Below are positions 1 to 6,765 of a stretch of 64,000 nt of DNA, in pieces. The stretch is from a virus. Every line of letters begins with the position of its first letter. Positions within the stretch are counted from its first letter, which is position 1. The notes under the pieces are model-generated. The model worked only from the letters and a program-made list of their open reading frames with translations, was not told the DNA's origin and made no database searches. Location: the IMG/VR virus record IMGVR_UViG_3300043775_000860, positions 1 to 64,000 of that record; one strand, given 5' to 3'. A program made the position numbers and the translations under genes.

Positions 1-165
1 GTCGATTTTATGTCGTTTTTTCTTTTATAACTATTTGAAAATGAACCACCTGATAGATTATGTCAATTATTTTTTTCCTTTGTAATTAAAAAAATAATAA
101 TAATAATAGAGAATATATATATATATATAGGGAAGGAATGATTTGTCATATCTGTCATGGTATAA
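1..165. other. AT-rich non-coding locus with TGTC repeats and a TA run (copy A)
   Basis: No gene is visible. The stretch carries several TGTCA/TGTCG pentamers, poly-A/T and AAT runs, and an alternating TA run followed by AGGGAAGGA. The same elements recur near 9370-9535 (copy B). It lies downstream of the terminator of the minus-strand recombination operon. An AT-rich unwinding region with iteron-like repeats is compatible with a replication origin or initiator-binding site; this is inference only. Confidence 0.4.
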
Positions 166-169
166 AGCC

Positions 170-194
170 AAAAAAAGGGGGAACAAGTCCCCCT
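170..194 (-). terminator. Rho-independent terminator of the recombination operon
   Basis: On the minus strand AGGGGG pairs with CCCCCT around the 7-nt loop ACTTGTT and is followed by a run of T. It lies just downstream of the stop codon of the SSB-like gene, the last gene of the left minus-strand operon. Confidence 0.8.
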
Positions 195-212
195 GTTTTA
201 TTGGCATTAAAT

Positions 213-488
213 TTAGAAGGGAACATCTTCAAATGAATCATCTGCGGGGGCAGGACTTGGTGCTTTAGCCTGTCCTTTTCCCTTGGGTTCGAAGGTGTCT
301 AATTCCATGTAGAAGTTACCGCTGCGTGCAGTCTTAACATCCATGTTGACCCAACCATTCTTCTCATGCTTACGCAAGAATGCAATGGCTTCATCAACCT
401 TTACTGACACCCTTCCTACCACGAAGTCGGGTGATTTCTCGTTCCTCTTGAATAAAAATCCGTCTGCGAATACTTTTTCCTTTTCCAT
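213..488 (-). CDS. Small single-stranded DNA-binding-like protein
   Basis: 91 residues. The C-terminus is an acidic tail ending DDSFEDVPF, the signature of SSB-type proteins that recruit partners through their last residues. The body (about residues 6-66) is a compact, probably beta-rich domain, preceded by a basic N-terminus. A Pro/Ala linker leads to the tail. It is the last gene of an operon with an exonuclease and an annealing protein directly upstream, which fits a role in coating ssDNA during phage recombination or replication. A bacterial-type OB fold is not obvious by eye, so the fold is inferred. Confidence 0.6.
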   Translation of the reverse strand: MEKEKVFADGFLFKRNEKSPDFVVGRVSVKVDEAIAFLRKHEKNGWVNMDVKTARSGNFYMELDTFEPKGKGQAKAPSPAPADDSFEDVPF

Positions 489-513
489 GTTTACTTGTTT
501 TGAATTTTAAAAA

Positions 514-1248
514 TTAATCTAGAATCTCATCAATGTAATGATTGTCAATGTCGTCAGTAGAACTGCTTCCGAAGTACCTTTCGTATACTTCAATTGCCTT
601 CTCAACCTTTAGCTCGCCTCCACGTATGAAGTTCTCTGATGGTCTGAAGATTCCTAGCTGAGCTGTAGCCTTGTCGATTACGTAGAACACCAATGGTTTG
701 CCGAACAACTGCTGATATATATAGCACTGACTGTCGTAGTTGTAAGACTTTGCCGACCACTTGAACTTATTGATGTCTGATGTGGTCTTCAAGTCAATTA
801 TCGAATCATGCGTAATGATGTCAGCCTTACCCTTCCACTGCTTACCCTTGATGTCTCCTATCATTGGCTTCTCGTAGATGTTACCCGACCTGTAGATTTC
901 ATCGAAGAATGTAATATTTTTCTTCATTGTAGCTACAAGGGTATTGATTTCTTCTACCTCCTTGGTTAGGAGGCAGAAGTCAAGTCCATTGTCTTCAATG
1001 AATTTCTTATACTCCTTCGTGGTTCGGGTGCTAACATCAACATGAGGTACATTGACAGCCTTCTCCGGTTCTATTAACAACTGATGGAACAATCTGCCTT
1101 CTGCGAAGTTCTTGTTGTCTTCTCTGTGCGCCCTAAAGTTCTTAGGGTTTGACAACAAAGCACCAATGTCTGAGTTAGATAGGTAGTATTTACCCACGCC
1201 ACTGTAATACTCATTGTCGTCATTGAGTTTATCAATTATTTCCTGCAT
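514..1248 (-). CDS. RecE-like PD-(D/E)XK exonuclease
   Basis: 244 residues. The order of motifs matches phage exodeoxyribonuclease VIII/RecE-type nucleases: GRLFH at 51-55, KADI at 141-144 with the metal-binding Asp143, DLK at 152-154, and a QxxxY-type motif starting at Gln174. Such enzymes resect double-stranded DNA ends to give single strands for annealing. The next gene upstream encodes the annealing protein and the gene downstream an SSB-like protein, so the three form a phage recombination module. The genes are separated by only a few nucleotides, which suggests one transcript. Confidence 0.8.
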   Translation of the reverse strand: MQEIIDKLNDDNEYYSGVGKYYLSNSDIGALLSNPKNFRAHREDNKNFAEGRLFHQLLIEPEKAVNVPHVDVSTRTTKEYKKFIEDNGLDFCLLTKEVEEINTLVATMKKNITFFDEIYRSGNIYEKPMIGDIKGKQWKGKADIITHDSIIDLKTTSDINKFKWSAKSYNYDSQCYIYQQLFGKPLVFYVIDKATAQLGIFRPSENFIRGGELKVEKAIEVYERYFGSSSTDDIDNHYIDEILD

Positions 1249-1252
1249 GGTA

Positions 1253-1846
1253 TTACTGATTTAGGAGTGCAACAATATCCTTCTTGATGGCGGGGCTCAT
1301 CTTGTACTTCCTGCTCAACTGCTGACCAATCTTCTCAATACCAATCTCCTTGTTCGCATTAACGTAGGCAACAACCTTGTCCCAATTCTCTGTATCCTTC
1401 TTGAGTTCAACCAAGCCATCTGACGGTGCGGCTGCCTTCTTGGTTGGCTCAGTAACCATCTCAGGTACATCCTCGCCTGTCCAAAGGCTCAGACCTAATC
1501 CGTGCATGGCAATTGCCTTTGCAGTGCTTCTCTGAATTGATTTGGTTACATCTGTTGAAGTGACCTTGGCAATGGGAATTGAATTGTTCTTGAAGTCCAT
1601 GACCGGTAGGTAGTCAATGTGCTCAATGCCATTAACCACAATACCAACCTTCACGTAGGCTGTAACGCCATCTGTAAAGTAATTTAAACCGGTGTGGTCG
1701 CTTTCGTAAACCTTCCTCTGAGCATCGGGATAGATACTCTTTAGGGTTGCCCATGCATTTGCCCATGATAGGTAATCCAAGTTACCCTTACGCTCAATCT
1801 TGTCTTTGACGCTAATCGCTGATAGCTTTCCGTAAACTGATTCCAT
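1253..1846 (-). CDS. DUF1071/Sak3-like single-strand annealing protein
   Basis: 197 residues from the chosen ATG at 1846. The sequence contains the family hallmarks GNLDYLSWANAW near the N-terminus and STAKAIAMHGLGL in the middle, as in DUF1071-type annealing proteins. These bind single-stranded DNA and promote strand annealing with a partner exonuclease, here encoded next door. A start 13 codons upstream is possible but would overlap the stop codon of the preceding gene. The internal ATG follows the A-rich leader typical of this genome. The C-terminal 60 residues look like a linker plus a helical tail. Confidence 0.75.
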   Translation of the reverse strand: MESVYGKLSAISVKDKIERKGNLDYLSWANAWATLKSIYPDAQRKVYESDHTGLNYFTDGVTAYVKVGIVVNGIEHIDYLPVMDFKNNSIPIAKVTSTDVTKSIQRSTAKAIAMHGLGLSLWTGEDVPEMVTEPTKKAAAPSDGLVELKKDTENWDKVVAYVNANKEIGIEKIGQQLSRKYKMSPAIKKDIVALLNQ

Positions 1847-1862
1847 TGTATTTGATTTTGAT

Positions 1863-2165
1863 TTAAATGAATACTGCTTTCTCAATGTCCTTAACTACTT
1901 GGGCGTAGTCGGCATCCTCTTTAACCTTGATAGTAACTGAATTAACGCCATGGATAATAGAGGAATGCTTGATGTCATACCCATTGGCTTCCATGAATGT
2001 CTGAATGTAACCAAAGGTCATTGGTCTTCTGTAACACAGGTAGTAAAGCAAATGCCTAGCATCTACAATCCCCCGCTTCTTATTCTTGGAGAACAACTCC
2101 TGCTTTGTAATCCCAAACAAGTCGACAACTCGGTCAACGTATTGGTTGAAAATTTCCTGCTTCAT
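1863..2165 (-). CDS. DnaA domain IV-like DNA-binding protein
   Basis: 100 residues. Residues 29-75 resemble the DnaA C-terminal helix-turn-helix: KKRGIVDARHLLYYL matches the first helices, and KHSSIIHGV (66-74) replaces the DHTTVLHA signature that contacts DnaA boxes. There is no AAA+ ATPase domain, so it is a stand-alone domain. It may bind a phage origin, act as a repressor or compete with host DnaA. A second protein with the same signature is encoded at 57525-58049. Homology is judged by motif only. Confidence 0.65.
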   Translation of the reverse strand: MKQEIFNQYVDRVVDLFGITKQELFSKNKKRGIVDARHLLYYLCYRRPMTFGYIQTFMEANGYDIKHSSIIHGVNSVTIKVKEDADYAQVVKDIEKAVFI

Positions 2166-2219
2166 TAGATTTAATTTAGTGAACGAATATAGTTAATATG
2201 TACAATACTCGTATAAAAT

Positions 2220-2480
2220 TTATTTAATTTTTTTCCACAAATAATCTTCAACCTTATCCACATCCTTGTCTGTGATGCCATCGGTGAAGAACTCTGCTGT
2301 GCTAAGTATCTGAATGTAGTGCGAACCCGCATAAACAATGACGTTCCTAGCGTCTACGTGCAAATTTTCGTTGGAAAAATTGTCTTTGAAGACACTAATC
2401 GGAACGATTCTGCCTGTCTCTACGAACTCTTCTTTGGTCTTGATTCCCTCCAAGGGGATTGATTGTAGTTGGTAATACAT
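2220..2480 (-). CDS. Hypothetical protein
   Basis: 86 residues from the ATG at 2480, chosen because it follows the repeated leader type AAATCAAATTAA and a TATATTTG element. No known domain is recognised. The protein is mixed alpha/beta with a charged C-terminus. The dispersed 16-bp palindrome of this phage (a 14-nt version) lies inside the gene at 2381-2394, where it encodes SVFKD. Confidence 0.6.
   Translation of the reverse strand: MYYQLQSIPLEGIKTKEEFVETGRIVPISVFKDNFSNENLHVDARNVIVYAGSHYIQILSTAEFFTDGITDKDVDKVEDYLWKKIK
2381..2394. repeat. Dispersed palindrome, copy 1 (partial, 14 nt)
   Basis: TGTCTTTGAAGACA, inside the gene 2220-2480. It lacks the outermost G:C pair of the 16-bp family. Confidence 0.6.
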
Positions 2481-2505
2481 AATGTTAATTTGATTTAATT
2501 TGGTA

Positions 2506-2513
2506 CAAATATA
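2506..2513 (-). promoter_or_regulatory. Possible Bacteroidota -7 element
   Basis: TATATTTG on the minus strand, 25 nt before the start of the gene 2220-2480. It matches TAnnTTTG. I see no convincing -33 TTTG at the usual distance. Confidence 0.35.
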
Positions 2514-2519
2514 CAACAA

Positions 2520-2759
2520 TTATTTCACATTGCTGCGCTTTAGCATATCATAATATTTTTGGGCGAACTTTACCTTCCACTCGCCCGTATGTCCATCCTC
2601 GTCAAGGGCGTACATGATGGCGGTCTTCAGCATGAACTCCTCATCGGCTAAACTCTTCTCAAGTTCCTCTTTCATGATTCTGCTGACAAGACTTTCGTAA
2701 TCATTGCCGTTCTTGTGAAGTGAATCGAATACTTTAATTAGCTTCTGTACTGTTGTCAT
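2520..2759 (-). CDS. Hypothetical protein
   Basis: 79 residues, mostly helical and charged, with no motif I recognise. Its start codon overlaps the stop codon of the small membrane-protein gene upstream (ATGA type), so it is probably translationally coupled within the chain 3742 to 2520. Confidence 0.6.
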   Translation of the reverse strand: MTTVQKLIKVFDSLHKNGNDYESLVSRIMKEELEKSLADEEFMLKTAIMYALDEDGHTGEWKVKFAQKYYDMLKRSNVK

Positions 2760-2875
2760 TTCTTTAGTTTTTTAAGCATCCAAAAAATTTCATTACCGAA
2801 GTATAGGCATAGCATAACCGGCAAGCCTATGAAGACAAACGATAAAATTTCTACGATAAACTTTAGGTTTTTCAT
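2756..2875 (-). CDS. Small membrane protein (39 residues)
   Basis: A short gene that overlaps both neighbours by four bases (ATGA at each end), strong evidence that it is translated. After a short basic N-terminus (MKNLK) residues 6-34 are hydrophobic (FIVEILSFVF followed by IGLPVMLCLY), and the tail KKLKK is basic. This predicts one membrane helix, possibly a helical hairpin. The function is unknown; small inner-membrane proteins of phages can act on host defence or cell division, but nothing here shows which. Confidence 0.65.
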   Translation of the reverse strand: MKNLKFIVEILSFVFIGLPVMLCLYFGNEIFWMLKKLKK

Positions 2876-3066
2876 CCCCAATCTTCTTTTTTGTGTTGAA
2901 CAATTTCTTCAACCTTTTCCATTGGCATGGTGTCCACCAATAGCATAAGTATTGAAGTGTTTAATTTTAACTCGTTGATGATGGTATAAACATCGTATGC
3001 GCTGATACCAATCTCCCGCATCTGTCTTAAGATTTCGGGGGTCTTTTCGTGGTTTATTATATTCAT
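2872..3066 (-). CDS. Hypothetical protein
   Basis: 64 residues, helical, with the C-terminus EIVQHKKEDWG. It overlaps the gene upstream by four bases (3063-3066) and the small membrane protein gene downstream by four bases, part of a tightly coupled run. No family is recognised. Confidence 0.6.
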   Translation of the reverse strand: MNIINHEKTPEILRQMREIGISAYDVYTIINELKLNTSILMLLVDTMPMEKVEEIVQHKKEDWG

Positions 3067-3434
3067 CCGAAAACAATTTCACCCATTACAAGGTACTGAA
3101 AAATAGCATCGCTAGTGTCGGCATCGCCTTCTTCATTCAGTTCTGCGCTCCAAACCCTGCTGAAGTTTTTATCCTTTGACAGGTTGTTAACGCTTTCTAT
3201 GATTGAGTCATGGCTTATAACTCCAAGGCACTCTTCGGGATTCTCAAGGTCATGGATTGCCACCTCAACACCTTTGTCAAAGATTGCCATGAACATTGCC
3301 ATGGACAATGCGGGTTCTTCAGACTTGGGAACCGCTTCCCTAATCTTTTTATGTTCCTTGCTTGGTATCAAATACCAATAATTGCTACCACCTTCCAAGG
3401 CGGTCACAAAAACGTTTTCCAAGATGTCTCTCAT
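3063..3434 (-). CDS. Hypothetical protein
   Basis: 123 residues. The N-terminal FVTALEGGSNYWYLIP is followed by a helical region and an acidic stretch. I do not recognise a known domain with certainty. Four-base overlaps at both ends (3431-3434 and 3063-3066) place it in a translationally coupled string. Confidence 0.65.
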   Translation of the reverse strand: MRDILENVFVTALEGGSNYWYLIPSKEHKKIREAVPKSEEPALSMAMFMAIFDKGVEVAIHDLENPEECLGVISHDSIIESVNNLSKDKNFSRVWSAELNEEGDADTSDAIFQYLVMGEIVFG

Positions 3435-3742
3435 AAATTGTTTGTTTTTGGGATTTGTAATGATTCCGCTGCGAAGTCAATGGCTAAGAAGATTTGCTCT
3501 ACAACGGCAGGATTTCTCAAGGCAATGTTTAGGATGCCTTGAGCCTCATCTTCGGTACAGCTGTAACTCTCAGTTACATCCGCGGTACACCAAAGATTGT
3601 CTGTGTAGTAGCCCATCTTTTTTAGGTTTGCTTTCAGCGTTTGTCTGTCATTTAGCTTCTTTCTTGTAATCAACAACTGCTCCCGCAGGTAGTCAATCTC
3701 AAGTTGGGCTGATGCCCTCTCGGTCATTTGTTTGTGGTTCAT
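3431..3742 (-). CDS. Hypothetical coiled-coil protein downstream of the tRNA-like element
   Basis: 103 residues from the ATG at 3742. An upstream in-frame start exists at 3874, but that extension would translate the tRNA-like element at 3769-3851. The ATG at 3742 follows the repeated leader AAATCAAATCAAATCAAT. Residues 8-40 are a charged amphipathic helix (ASAQLEIDYLREQLL), and two Cys residues lie near the middle. The function is unknown. Precise release of the 3' end of the tRNA-like element would leave a leader of 26 nt. Confidence 0.65.
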   Translation of the reverse strand: MNHKQMTERASAQLEIDYLREQLLITRKKLNDRQTLKANLKKMGYYTDNLWCTADVTESYSCTEDEAQGILNIALRNPAVVEQIFLAIDFAAESLQIPKTNNL

Positions 3743-3768
3743 ATTGATTTGATTTGATTTAAAGTGAG

Positions 3769-3851
3769 CCATCGGGGCAGGATTCGAACCTGCATAACCA
3801 TTAACGGAATCATGACACTTAGGTAGGCTCCACCATTTCCGACACCCGATG
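3769..3851 (-). tRNA. tRNA or tRNA-like element, isotype not assigned
   Basis: On the minus strand the 7-bp acceptor CATCGGG/CCCGATG is perfect. It stacks directly on a perfect 5-bp T arm, GCAGG and CCTGC, with the canonical loop TTCGAAT. The length of 83 nt without an encoded CCA suits a type II tRNA (Leu, Ser or Tyr). However, I cannot fold a convincing D arm or a 5-bp anticodon arm with a 7-nt loop by eye. It may be a divergent tRNA or a tRNA-like processing signal. It follows a terminator immediately and precedes the next start codon by 26 nt. Confidence 0.55.
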
Positions 3852-3879
3852 AAAAAACCCCAATGTAGAAACATCGGGG
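3852..3879 (-). terminator. Rho-independent terminator or attenuator
   Basis: On the minus strand CCCCGATG pairs with CATTGGGG (one G:T pair) around the loop TTTCTA, followed by TTTTTT. It lies behind the amidotransferase fusion gene, and its T run touches the 5' end of the tRNA-like element. Confidence 0.75.
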
Positions 3880-3905
3880 GGTAAACTAACCATTAAAACA
3901 CAACA

Positions 3906-5009
3906 CTATGCGTGGTAAGTTATGACTTCGTTCTCAGAAAACCAATCGTCACATCCATTGCAATGATAGTTACTGAATCCGTCATGGTCAAGGTCATTAA
4001 AACAATTTATACAGATAGGTTTCTCGTTCTTCACATCGAACTCATCATCGTCACTCAACTCGTCAAAGTACAACTGCCTACCCAACCTCCTCTCAGCCTC
4101 AAGCACCTCATCCTCATCTTCCTCCCACCACTTCTTAGTCTCGCTCTGCTTGATGAATGACACTGACTGTGTGTAGGTCTCATGAACCTCCTGCCCTCTG
4201 TACTTGTCAGCTATGTTAAAGTATATCCAACAAGTTAGCGTCCTGCCGTCCTTCATCTTGATTGGTATCTGCTTGCGCCTGTACCAATTCGGATGACCCT
4301 CCAACGCATCTAACCCCTTCATCACTGAATCACTAACCTTGAACACATCAACCTCAACATTGTACCCTATGCCCTTCATCTCAAAGAGGTAGGGCAAACC
4401 CGATATGATTAGCGGATACTTGTCTTCTGTCTTACCTGCGCCCAAATGTTTTGAGGATGTCAAAAACCTATTGTAGTTGCTGTACCCCTTCTTGAGCGTT
4501 CCATACACCGCAACTAAATTATCCTCAAGCACATTGCCCTTGCTGTACCAAATGCCATCACGCTGAATCCACAAGTGCTTGTTGTACATCTGAAACGTTC
4601 TGTTGCGGGTGTTGATAGTCACGAACCTGCTGTCATACTTCTCCAACTCCCTCTTCCATGTGTGCCTCGGAACATCCCCCAACGATTCAGCAAGTACCCT
4701 TGAATCACTCTTCTTGGCATTGCCCATGCCCATGATAGTTCCGTTCATCATCAACCACTCATGCCTGTTGTTCCCGCACCTAAATGGATGCGTATTCTCT
4801 TGATTTACAGCGCCTACTGTGGCGTATCTAAAGTGACAGATGAAGGGTCTGTCGGTATCCAATACTTTGTATTGGTTTGATTTGTGGTATGTCACCTCGA
4901 AGGTGTCCAACCAAATAACTCCTAACCCATGCGGGTTGATTCTGCTTGAGGTCTTTGCAACCTCCTTCGGAAGGGTCATACCCTTCTGCTTGATAATGAT
5001 TATGCACAT
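3906..5009 (-). CDS. Class II glutamine amidotransferase / gamma-glutamylcyclotransferase / zinc-ribbon fusion
   Basis: 367 residues with three parts. (1) Residues 1-160, an Ntn-type class II amidotransferase: Cys2 as nucleophile once Met1 is removed, HFRYAT at 59-64, Asn89-Gly90, and SDSRVLAE at 101-108. (2) Residues 165-270, an AIG2/gamma-glutamylcyclotransferase fold: YGTLKKG at 169-175 and the probable catalytic Glu237 in ALEGHPNWYRR. (3) A C-terminal zinc ribbon with Cys333, Cys336, Cys350 and Cys353 after an acidic linker. Known members of the first two families hydrolyse glutamine amide and cleave gamma-glutamyl groups. With the amidoligase at 6988-7884 it may form a gamma-glutamyl or peptide-tagging pathway; that is inference. 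A dispersed palindrome lies 19 nt before the start. Confidence 0.8.
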   Translation of the reverse strand: MCIIIIKQKGMTLPKEVAKTSSRINPHGLGVIWLDTFEVTYHKSNQYKVLDTDRPFICHFRYATVGAVNQENTHPFRCGNNRHEWLMMNGTIMGMGNAKKSDSRVLAESLGDVPRHTWKRELEKYDSRFVTINTRNRTFQMYNKHLWIQRDGIWYSKGNVLEDNLVAVYGTLKKGYSNYNRFLTSSKHLGAGKTEDKYPLIISGLPYLFEMKGIGYNVEVDVFKVSDSVMKGLDALEGHPNWYRRKQIPIKMKDGRTLTCWIYFNIADKYRGQEVHETYTQSVSFIKQSETKKWWEEDEDEVLEAERRLGRQLYFDELSDDDEFDVKNEKPICINCFNDLDHDGFSNYHCNGCDDWFSENEVITYHA

Positions 5010-5028
5010 AGTGTTTGGTTTGTGGGTA

Positions 5029-5044
5029 GTGTCTTCGAAGACAC
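5029..5044. repeat. Dispersed palindrome, copy 2
   Basis: GTGTCTTCGAAGACAC, perfect, in the 5' leader of the amidotransferase fusion gene. GGGT and ACCC on either side can extend the hairpin across small bulges. Confidence 0.8.
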
Positions 5045-5105
5045 AGAACCCGGTTAATGTACTAAAGATGAACGAAGATACGACAATAATTGAACACTGC
5101 CAAAT

Positions 5106-5267
5106 TTACTTTTTCAATCTTGCCTTAAATTTTTCTCTAACAAGTAGCGGACGGGTGGCTGAAAACTTTGTCCAAGCTTTCTCAACTGCCTCCCACTTGC
5201 TGTGTGCTATGATGTCTGTAATGAAGACGCCACCATAGTAGACTTTGAATAGCATTTCTGATTCCAT
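5106..5267 (-). CDS. Small hypothetical protein (53 residues)
   Basis: It starts MESEMLFKVYYGGVF and ends with the basic KFKARLKK. The ATG follows the leader AACCAAATCAAAACACA, the type used throughout this operon. It fills the space between the fusion gene and the structured RNA at 5287-5332. No family is recognised; the Trp-rich middle (SKWEAVEKAWTKF) looks amphipathic. Confidence 0.6.
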   Translation of the reverse strand: MESEMLFKVYYGGVFITDIIAHSKWEAVEKAWTKFSATRPLLVREKFKARLKK

Positions 5268-5286
5268 TGTGTTTTGATTTGGTTAG

Positions 5287-5332
5287 GAACTGAGGGTGGT
5301 AACGAACCACCTTCGCTCATTGCTCTCAGTTC
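5287..5332 (-). ncRNA. Three-helix RNA element of unknown class
   Basis: On the minus strand GAACTGAG and CTCAGTTC form a perfect 8-bp outer stem. Inside is a hairpin GGTGG-TTCGTTA-CCACC, and a 13-nt stretch with a possible short GC/GC stem and the strand GCGAA. It starts 7 nt after the stop codon of the upstream gene. The layout recalls the hammerheads nearby, but CUGAnGA is not intact and GAAA is reduced to GAA. It could be a decayed or variant ribozyme, or a tRNA-like acceptor plus T-arm mimic. Confidence 0.45.
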
Positions 5333-5339
5333 TTGGGTG

Positions 5340-5567
5340 TTAATTTGTCGGAACCCAACCGACCTCAATTCCGATGTCATTCCCATTGGCAATGGCATCC
5401 TTGATTTCCTGAAGACTCCTGAGCCACCTGTCTGTGCCGTCAGGCATCAACTCATGGTATTCGAAGACAAGAGGACTGCACTCGAAAAGAATCTCCGCAT
5501 AGGGCGTTACTACGTGCCATACAAGGACTGAATCGTTTCTTCTGTTCGTGATTCTAAATTTTTTCAT
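5340..5567 (-). CDS. Hypothetical protein
   Basis: 75 residues from the ATG at 5567, chosen because it follows the leader AAACCAAACAGT. A longer in-frame version would overlap the zinc-finger gene upstream. The sequence is mixed, with a hydrophobic middle and a C-terminal GIEVGWVPTN. No known family is recognised. The stop codon is followed by the structured RNA at 5287-5332. Confidence 0.55.
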   Translation of the reverse strand: MKKFRITNRRNDSVLVWHVVTPYAEILFECSPLVFEYHELMPDGTDRWLRSLQEIKDAIANGNDIGIEVGWVPTN

Positions 5568-5577
5568 ACTGTTTGGT

Positions 5578-5766
5578 TTAATAATCATCATCAAGATACT
5601 CGCCCGCATCCATGTAGTCATGGTATCGGTCACGCCTGTATGGATACTTGTCACCATCGTAGCACTCGTCACACCAATGACCTGTACTTATTCCATACGC
5701 ATCTGACCTCTCTTCCACCCACTTGTCGGGATTCATCTCATGGGATTGCTCACAACCCCTGCACAT
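5578..5766 (-). CDS. Small zinc-finger protein
   Basis: 62 residues from the ATG at 5766, which follows an A-rich GAAAAAATC leader; an alternative ATG six codons upstream overlaps the preceding gene. Two CxxC pairs, CRGC near the N-terminus and CDEC about 30 residues on, should bind one zinc ion. The C-terminus is Tyr/Asp-rich (AGEYLDDDY). The function is unknown. Confidence 0.6.
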   Translation of the reverse strand: MCRGCEQSHEMNPDKWVEERSDAYGISTGHWCDECYDGDKYPYRRDRYHDYMDAGEYLDDDY

Positions 5767-5773
5767 GATTTTT

Positions 5774-5959
5774 TCACGCCTCATGGTCTTCGGTTTTGCT
5801 GTTATAAACTTCAGCACCCCACTTGGTGTGCCTGTCATGCTTGTAGACTGAAAACAAGGCATCCATGTACATCATGAATTCTTTCTTGTCTGCATCATTG
5901 AGGTAAAGCAGTCTGTCGATTACCCCTTGAATAACTTCTAAACGCTGTTGTTCTGTCAT
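5774..5959 (-). CDS. Hypothetical protein, first gene after an internal promoter
   Basis: 61 residues, helical (LEVIQGVIDRLLYLNDADKK), with no known motif. The ATG at 5959 is preferred over an upstream TTG. It is the first gene downstream of a good Bacteroidota-type promoter at 5977-6007. Confidence 0.6.
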   Translation of the reverse strand: MTEQQRLEVIQGVIDRLLYLNDADKKEFMMYMDALFSVYKHDRHTKWGAEVYNSKTEDHEA

Positions 5960-5976
5960 GTTGTTCAATTTTAGTT

Positions 5977-6007
5977 CAAAGATAATACAATTCTAGATAT
6001 AAACAAA
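5977..6007 (-). promoter_or_regulatory. Bacteroidota-type promoter
   Basis: On the minus strand TTTTG and TATCTTTG are separated by 19 nt, matching TTTG-N19-TAnnTTTG. It lies between radC and the gene 5774-5959, so it probably gives the downstream half of the operon its own start point. Confidence 0.55.
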
Positions 6008-6008
6008 A

Positions 6009-6452
6009 TTAAATTAATCCATTCTCGTTGAATGAATAGTAGCTTTCATCTGTGATAATGAGATGGTCAAGCAACTTCATGTCAAAGAATGCACACGCGT
6101 TCTTAATCTTCTCAGTGATTGACCTGTCGCCATCAGAAGGTTTGAGGTTGCCACTTGGATGGTTGTGGGCAAGGATGATTGAAGAGCAGGCGTTCTGCAA
6201 CGCTATGGTCATTACAACCCTTGGGTCTAAAACTGTCCCGCTGAACCCGCCCGAACTTACTCGGTAGTACCCAACAACATCATTGGCTCTGTTAAGGCAC
6301 ACCATGATGACCTCTTCTGTCCATAAAATTGTGTCGGCATTGAAGATTGAGCGCATAACCTCAACCATTTTTTCGGGGCTTGTGATAGTCACCCTGTCAC
6401 CCTTGGTGACACTGACCTTCACCTTAATCTGTGGGAACTTGTACTTTTTCAT
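6009..6452 (-). CDS. radC: RadC-like JAB/MPN-domain protein
   Basis: 147 residues with a complete JAMM metal-binding motif: His96, His98, Ser106 and Asp109 in AHNHPSGNLKPSDGD, and a plausible Glu46 or Glu47 upstream. LDHLIITDE follows as in RadC. It lacks the N-terminal helix-hairpin-helix part of bacterial RadC and so is a minimal phage version. The biochemical role of RadC proteins is poorly defined. The ATG lies exactly 22 nt after the predicted cleavage site of the hammerhead at 6469-6536, so its mRNA 5' end may be made by that ribozyme. Confidence 0.8.
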   Translation of the reverse strand: MKKYKFPQIKVKVSVTKGDRVTITSPEKMVEVMRSIFNADTILWTEEVIMVCLNRANDVVGYYRVSSGGFSGTVLDPRVVMTIALQNACSSIILAHNHPSGNLKPSDGDRSITEKIKNACAFFDMKLLDHLIITDESYYSFNENGLI

Positions 6453-6468
6453 GTGCTAAATTTTAATT

Positions 6469-6536
6469 GGTTAAGACGGGAGGGGTTGCTCGTTCCTCGC
6501 TCCCGTTTCGGGTATTCAACCCATCGTCAGTTAACC
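6469..6536 (-). ncRNA. Hammerhead ribozyme-like RNA, type I (HHR1)
   Basis: Minus strand, 5' to 3': stem I strand GGTTAA, core CTGACGA, an extra T, stem II GGGT-TGAAT-ACCC, core GAAA, stem III CGGGAG/CTCCCG closing on the cleavage triplet GTC, then stem I strand TTAACC. Predicted cleavage is between 6475 and 6474, leaving a 22-nt leader for radC. Stem I starts within the last codons of the gene 6531-6761 and includes its stop codon. Compared with HHR2, stems I and II differ by compensatory changes while the core is constant. The unpaired T before stem II is a deviation from the consensus. Confidence 0.8.
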
Positions 6537-6761
6537 TCGGTGGTACTTCGACCCATCGGCGTGGGGGTTGATGCTCATGTCATGCTCGGCTTCTTGTAGC
6601 CACTTGGCATACTCAAGCATGAGATTGACGAAATTGGTATCGTCATACCCCTCAAGGGTAATCCACATGATGTCAGCATCGCTAGTGTCTGAGGCAATGC
6701 CCTTAGAGGCTAAAAAGAACTCCATTGTGGCGCTCCAATCGAAATGGTAGGTCTGTGTCAT
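6531..6761 (-). CDS. Hypothetical protein upstream of HHR1
   Basis: 76 residues, acidic with aromatic residues (HFDWSATMEFF near the N-terminus). No family is recognised. The leader AACCATTAAATTTTAATCAC resembles those of radC and the amidoligase. Its final Gly codon and stop codon form the first strand of HHR1, so cleavage would leave the whole gene on the upstream fragment with a structured 3' end. Confidence 0.6.
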   Translation of the reverse strand: MTQTYHFDWSATMEFFLASKGIASDTSDADIMWITLEGYDDTNFVNLMLEYAKWLQEAEHDMSINPHADGSKYHRG

Positions 6762-6765
6762 GTGA

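Noticed and set aside
3743-3874. N-terminal extension of the gene 3431-3742
   Set aside because: It would translate the tRNA-like element and terminator hairpin; the ATG at 3742 has the standard leader.
5207-5398. Minus-strand frame of 63 residues across the three-helix RNA
   Set aside because: It overlaps the end of one gene, the structured RNA and the start of another in a different frame, and has no sensible composition.
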